Below the pieces are notes generated by a model. The model was not told where the DNA came from. It saw nothing but the letters and a program-made list of their open reading frames with translations, and ran no database searches. DNA of 7,414 nt, from NCBI GenBank assembly GCA_947166165.1, contig CAMVDK010000156.1:1-7414 (forward strand). Direction: 5' to 3'. This DNA comes from an uncultured Porphyromonadaceae bacterium. Its GTDB lineage: Bacteria; Bacteroidota; Bacteroidia; Bacteroidales; Muribaculaceae. Position 1 is the stretch's first letter. Each line of letters begins with the position of its first letter. Below are positions 5,042 through 7,414 of the stretch, one piece after another. A program made the position numbers and the translations under genes.

Positions 5042-7096
5042 TCAAATGTCGAATTTCAGGGTGAGCCGGTAGTTGCGTCCCGGCATGGGGAAGTTGAGAA
5101 TCACGTCGTACTGCTGGTTGAACAGATTGTTGACCTCGGCACTCACCTTGCAGGTCACACGCCTGAGCGCGAAGCTGTAGCTGGCCGAGAGGTCGTGGGT
5201 GTACCACGGCTGCTCGTGGTTGATGGGGATGTTGGCGCTGGTGTGGTAGCGTTCACCCACGTAGATGAAGCTGTAGTTCAAGCCCAGTTTTCGCCAAGTG
5301 GCGCCCACGATGGCCGATCCGCTGTGCCAGGGCACATAGGCAATCTGCCCCTTGTAGCTGCCGCCGTAGAAGTGGTCTTCGGGGTTGGAGTAGTCCTGGG
5401 CGCGCTGGTAGGTGTAGTTGAGCGTGCCGTCGAGCGCGACCTCGGCTGGAAGCCGCAAGGCGAGACGCGCGCTCAGGTCGAGACCGCGGATGCGCACCTT
5501 GCCGATGTTCATCATCGTCCAGCGATACTGGCCGCTGCCGGTGGGGATGGCGATGATTTTGTCGTCGATGAGGTTGTAGTAGGCATCGGCGCTCAGGCGC
5601 ACGGCACTCACCACGCCGTGGTCGGCATGATGCTGCCACTGCACACCTATATTATACTGTGTGGCATATTCAGGGCGCAGGTTGGCGTTGCCGATGTCGG
5701 TGTAGTAAAGGTCGTTGAAGGTGGGCATGCGGAAGATGCGCTTGTAGTAGGCCCGCAGGTTAAGGTCGTGCTGCACCCAGGGTTGCCAACTGACGAAGAC
5801 GGCCGGAGTGAACTTGTGCAGCCACTTGCTGTGGTGCTCCACGGTGGTGCCGGCCTGACGGCTGGAATGGCGGTCGTTGACCATGGTGTAGAGGCCGCTC
5901 ACCTGCGCCTTGAAGCCGCGCCAGGTGTAGGCGGTGGCAAGGGCGGCAAGCGTGGTGTGGCGGGTGGGATAGGTGAAATTGACCAGCGTGGAGTTGAGGT
6001 AGTTCCACTGGTAGTCAACGCTCAGGTCCACATCCCAGTCGGGAAGCACCGTGAACTTGTTGGCCGTCGACACATAGATTTCGTCCTGCCAGAACTCATT
6101 GTCGATGAGCATGAGCGTGGTGTCGGGGTTGAGGTAGCGCAGATAGTCGCGGGCATATTTCATGCTGGCGAGCGTGCTGTAGCGCTCGTTCACCTTGTGC
6201 TGCCACGAGCCTTGCGCGAAGAAGTTGCGGTCCCACTGCCGCTGGGCGCGTTTCCACACATTGTTGACGATGGCGCCCGGAATGCCGCGCTCGCTGTCGT
6301 AGTAGTACAGTTTGGCGTTCCAGCGGGTGACATCGGTCACGCCGAAGAGCCCACCCTCCACGCGGAAAGCTTGCAGGTCGCCGTTCTTGCGCACGGCGGT
6401 GGTGTCCCAGGCCAGCGTGCCGTCGCTGAATCGCTTGTGGTAGCGGAAGTGATACTGGCCGGTGGCGTAGGTGTACTCGCCGCTCAGCGCCAGGCTCACA
6501 TGCTGACTCAGGCGGTGTTCCCATCGCACCGAAGGGTTGGCAAGGCCAAACGAACCCGTGCGCATCGTCACGTTCACATTGTCGCGCTTGCCGCCAGTGA
6601 ACCGGGGATAACGAGTTCGGAGGTAGATGGTGCCTGCCGAGCCAAAGTCGCGCGCCGGCTGGAAGATGTCGCTCTTCTGGCCATTGTAAAGGGCGATTTC
6701 TTCAATGTTGTCGAGCGAAAATTTACCCAAATCCACTTGGCCGTTCTGTGCGTTGCCCAGCTGTATGCCGTCGTAGAACACGCCCATGTGGTTGCTGCCC
6801 ATCGAGCGGATGTCGACCGTCTTTAGGCCGCCCACGCCGCCGTAGTCCTTCAGCTGCACACCCGAGAAGTAGCGGATGGCATCAGCGACACTGTGGCTGT
6901 TCAGCCCCTCAAGGCGCTTGCCCGTAAGGCGCTGCGCTGGAATGACCTCAGCATAAGGTTTCTGGCCGTAGACGGTCACATCCTTCAGATACTGCATCGA
7001 GTCGAGTCGGCTAGTGCCCACAACATCGGCATCCTGCGCGACACAGCTCAGGACACAAGTCAGTACAACAGCCCACAATGTCAGTTGTCGTTTCAT
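5042..7096 (-). CDS. btuB: BtuB-type TonB-dependent cobalamin outer-membrane transporter
   Basis: The protein has 684 residues. Residues 1-21 are a signal peptide (cut near CVAQ). A TonB-box-like KDVTVYG lies at 38-44. The plug domain spans about 45-165, with SVADAIRYFSGVQLKDYGG (69-87), VDIRSMGSNHMGVFYDGIQL (94-113), GNAQNGQVDLGKFSLDNIEE (114-133) and GSAGTIYLRTR (152-162). The rest is a 22-strand-type barrel rich in alternating aromatic strands, ending GRNYRLTLKFDI; it ends in isoleucine rather than the common final phenylalanine. BtuB binds corrinoids and moves them into the periplasm using TonB-ExbBD energy. Identity rests on the plug sequence, which resembles Bacteroides BtuB, the cobalamin riboswitch directly upstream, and the btuG neighbour. 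The ATG at 7096 lies 18 nt past the riboswitch P1 stem. No periplasmic BtuF or inner-membrane BtuCD lies in the window. Confidence 0.95.
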   Translation of the reverse strand: MKRQLTLWAVVLTCVLSCVAQDADVVGTSRLDSMQYLKDVTVYGQKPYAEVIPAQRLTGKRLEGLNSHSVADAIRYFSGVQLKDYGGVGGLKTVDIRSMGSNHMGVFYDGIQLGNAQNGQVDLGKFSLDNIEEIALYNGQKSDIFQPARDFGSAGTIYLRTRYPRFTGGKRDNVNVTMRTGSFGLANPSVRWEHRLSQHVSLALSGEYTYATGQYHFRYHKRFSDGTLAWDTTAVRKNGDLQAFRVEGGLFGVTDVTRWNAKLYYYDSERGIPGAIVNNVWKRAQRQWDRNFFAQGSWQHKVNERYSTLASMKYARDYLRYLNPDTTLMLIDNEFWQDEIYVSTANKFTVLPDWDVDLSVDYQWNYLNSTLVNFTYPTRHTTLAALATAYTWRGFKAQVSGLYTMVNDRHSSRQAGTTVEHHSKWLHKFTPAVFVSWQPWVQHDLNLRAYYKRIFRMPTFNDLYYTDIGNANLRPEYATQYNIGVQWQHHADHGVVSAVRLSADAYYNLIDDKIIAIPTGSGQYRWTMMNIGKVRIRGLDLSARLALRLPAEVALDGTLNYTYQRAQDYSNPEDHFYGGSYKGQIAYVPWHSGSAIVGATWRKLGLNYSFIYVGERYHTSANIPINHEQPWYTHDLSASYSFALRRVTCKVSAEVNNLFNQQYDVILNFPMPGRNYRLTLKFDI

Positions 7097-7113
7097 CCGG
7101 GTTTCGTTTTAAC

Positions 7114-7299
7114 GATTTGGCAGGTCTTCTGACTCGTTCCGGCCCTTTCCTGGTCACGCTCCTTCCCACGCTTTCGGCGCAGTGAAACGGCCACAGGCAC
7201 ACGCCATCGCTTGGCGGAAACACACAGCAGCACCGTCTGTCCGGGATTCGCACCCGGTTCCCTTTTCACCCAGACCTTTGCAGGTCAAGGCACCAAATC
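7114..7299 (-). promoter_or_regulatory. Cobalamin riboswitch (AdoCbl/B12 element) controlling btuB
   Basis: Read on the minus strand, GATTTGG (7299-7293) pairs with CCAAATC (7120-7114) to close P1. The conserved core GGTGAAAAGGGAACCGGG runs 7270-7253. P4 is CCGGG/CCCGG around TGCGAAT (7257-7241), followed by ACAGACGG. The B12 box AGTCAGAAGACCTGCC is at 7134-7119. The length of about 186 nt is normal. This RNA class binds cobalamin and lowers expression of transport genes. There is no poly-U terminator before the btuB ATG, so control is probably translational. A 4-bp hairpin TCGT-TAAA-ACGA (7115-7104) lies between P1 and the start codon and overlaps the last P1 pairs. Bacteroidetes riboswitches commonly act without a Shine-Dalgarno, and none is seen here. 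Confidence 0.96.
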
Positions 7300-7305
7300 C
7301 AGCTG

Positions 7306-7313
7306 CAAAATTA
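7306..7313 (-). promoter_or_regulatory. -7 promoter box of the B12 operon
   Basis: The minus strand reads TAATTTTG, an exact TAnnTTTG match. It is placed so that transcription would begin near 7299, where the riboswitch P1 stem starts. A TTTG at 7329-7326 lies only 12 nt upstream, closer than the usual -33 position. It faces away from the divergent box at 7357-7364. Confidence 0.7.
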
Positions 7314-7356
7314 CAAAATATTTCGCAAACAGCATCTCACTCATTCTTTTTTTCGC

Positions 7357-7364
7357 TAATTTTG
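7357..7364 (+). promoter_or_regulatory. -7 promoter box of the divergent right-hand gene
   Basis: TAATTTTG on the plus strand matches TAnnTTTG. It lies 25 nt before the ATG at 7390, implying a leader of about 20 nt. No clear -33 TTTG is seen. The sequence between is A-rich, typical of Bacteroidetes leaders. Confidence 0.6.
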
Positions 7365-7389
7365 CAAACGAAAAACAAAAACAAGAGCC

Positions 7390-7414
7390 ATGGCACAGAA
7401 ATTTCCCATAGGCA
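7390..7414 (+). CDS. Start of a divergent gene (partial at right edge)
   Basis: ATG at 7390 begins MAQKFPIG before the window ends. Support is the promoter box 25 nt upstream, the A-rich leader and the arrangement divergent to the B12 operon. Eight residues are too few to name a family. Confidence 0.55.

Noticed and set aside
5040..5207. Upstream extension of the btuG frame into btuB (56 extra codons)
   Set aside because: The extension is the out-of-frame reading of the btuB 3' end. The start at 5039 gives a correct lipoprotein signal peptide.
5015..6826. Long plus-strand open frame of 603 codons
   Set aside because: It is antisense to btuB and has the same valine/histidine/alanine-rich shadow composition.
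7011..7253. Minus-strand frame of 80 codons overlapping the riboswitch
   Set aside because: It is read through structured riboswitch RNA and the out-of-frame start of btuB. The conserved RNA core explains the sequence.

Overview
The window looks like a moderately GC-rich member of the Bacteroidales, perhaps Muribaculaceae or Prevotellaceae. The evidence is the TAnnTTTG-type -7 promoter boxes, the lack of Shine-Dalgarno sequences, T9SS-like C-terminal domains ending in KVVK, a BtuG-type surface lipoprotein with an acidic +2 region, and a DUF4465-type protein. The family-level assignment is an impression from protein style, not a measurement.

Most of the window (about 7313 down to 1512, minus strand) reads as one vitamin B12 acquisition operon. 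A -7 promoter box (7306-7313) drives a cobalamin riboswitch (7114-7299) with a closed P1 stem, the conserved core and a full B12 box. Then come btuB (TonB-dependent outer-membrane corrinoid transporter, 5042-7096), btuG (surface beta-propeller lipoprotein that captures corrinoid for BtuB, 3840-5039, starting 2 nt after btuB), a secreted surface protein carrying a C-terminal dockerin pair (2597-3823), and a DUF4465-type secreted protein with a T9SS-like sorting domain (1586-2557). A hairpin with a T-tract (1512-1560) ends the unit.

Downstream, a separate minus-strand unit (285-1115) has its own promoter box (1182-1189). It encodes a small secreted protein whose body is unrelated to the DUF4465 protein. 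Its last ~50 codons, stop context and terminator are nearly identical in DNA to those of the DUF4465 gene. The 470-nt gap between the two genes (1116-1585) holds that promoter, the upstream terminator and an AT-rich block with five TCATTT hexamers spaced 21, 10, 21 and 10 bp.

At the right edge a divergent plus-strand gene begins at 7390 behind its own -7 box. At the left edge an open plus-strand frame (3-170) may be the end of a convergent gene, but the support is weak.

Inferred joint function: when cobalamin is scarce the riboswitch allows expression of BtuB and BtuG. The two accessory proteins would reach the surface by other routes (dockerin-bearing, and T9SS-like) and may help capture, scavenge or present corrinoid. 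The points most worth following up are the dockerin in a B12 operon, the shared 'sorting domain plus terminator' DNA cassette, and the phased hexamer array.
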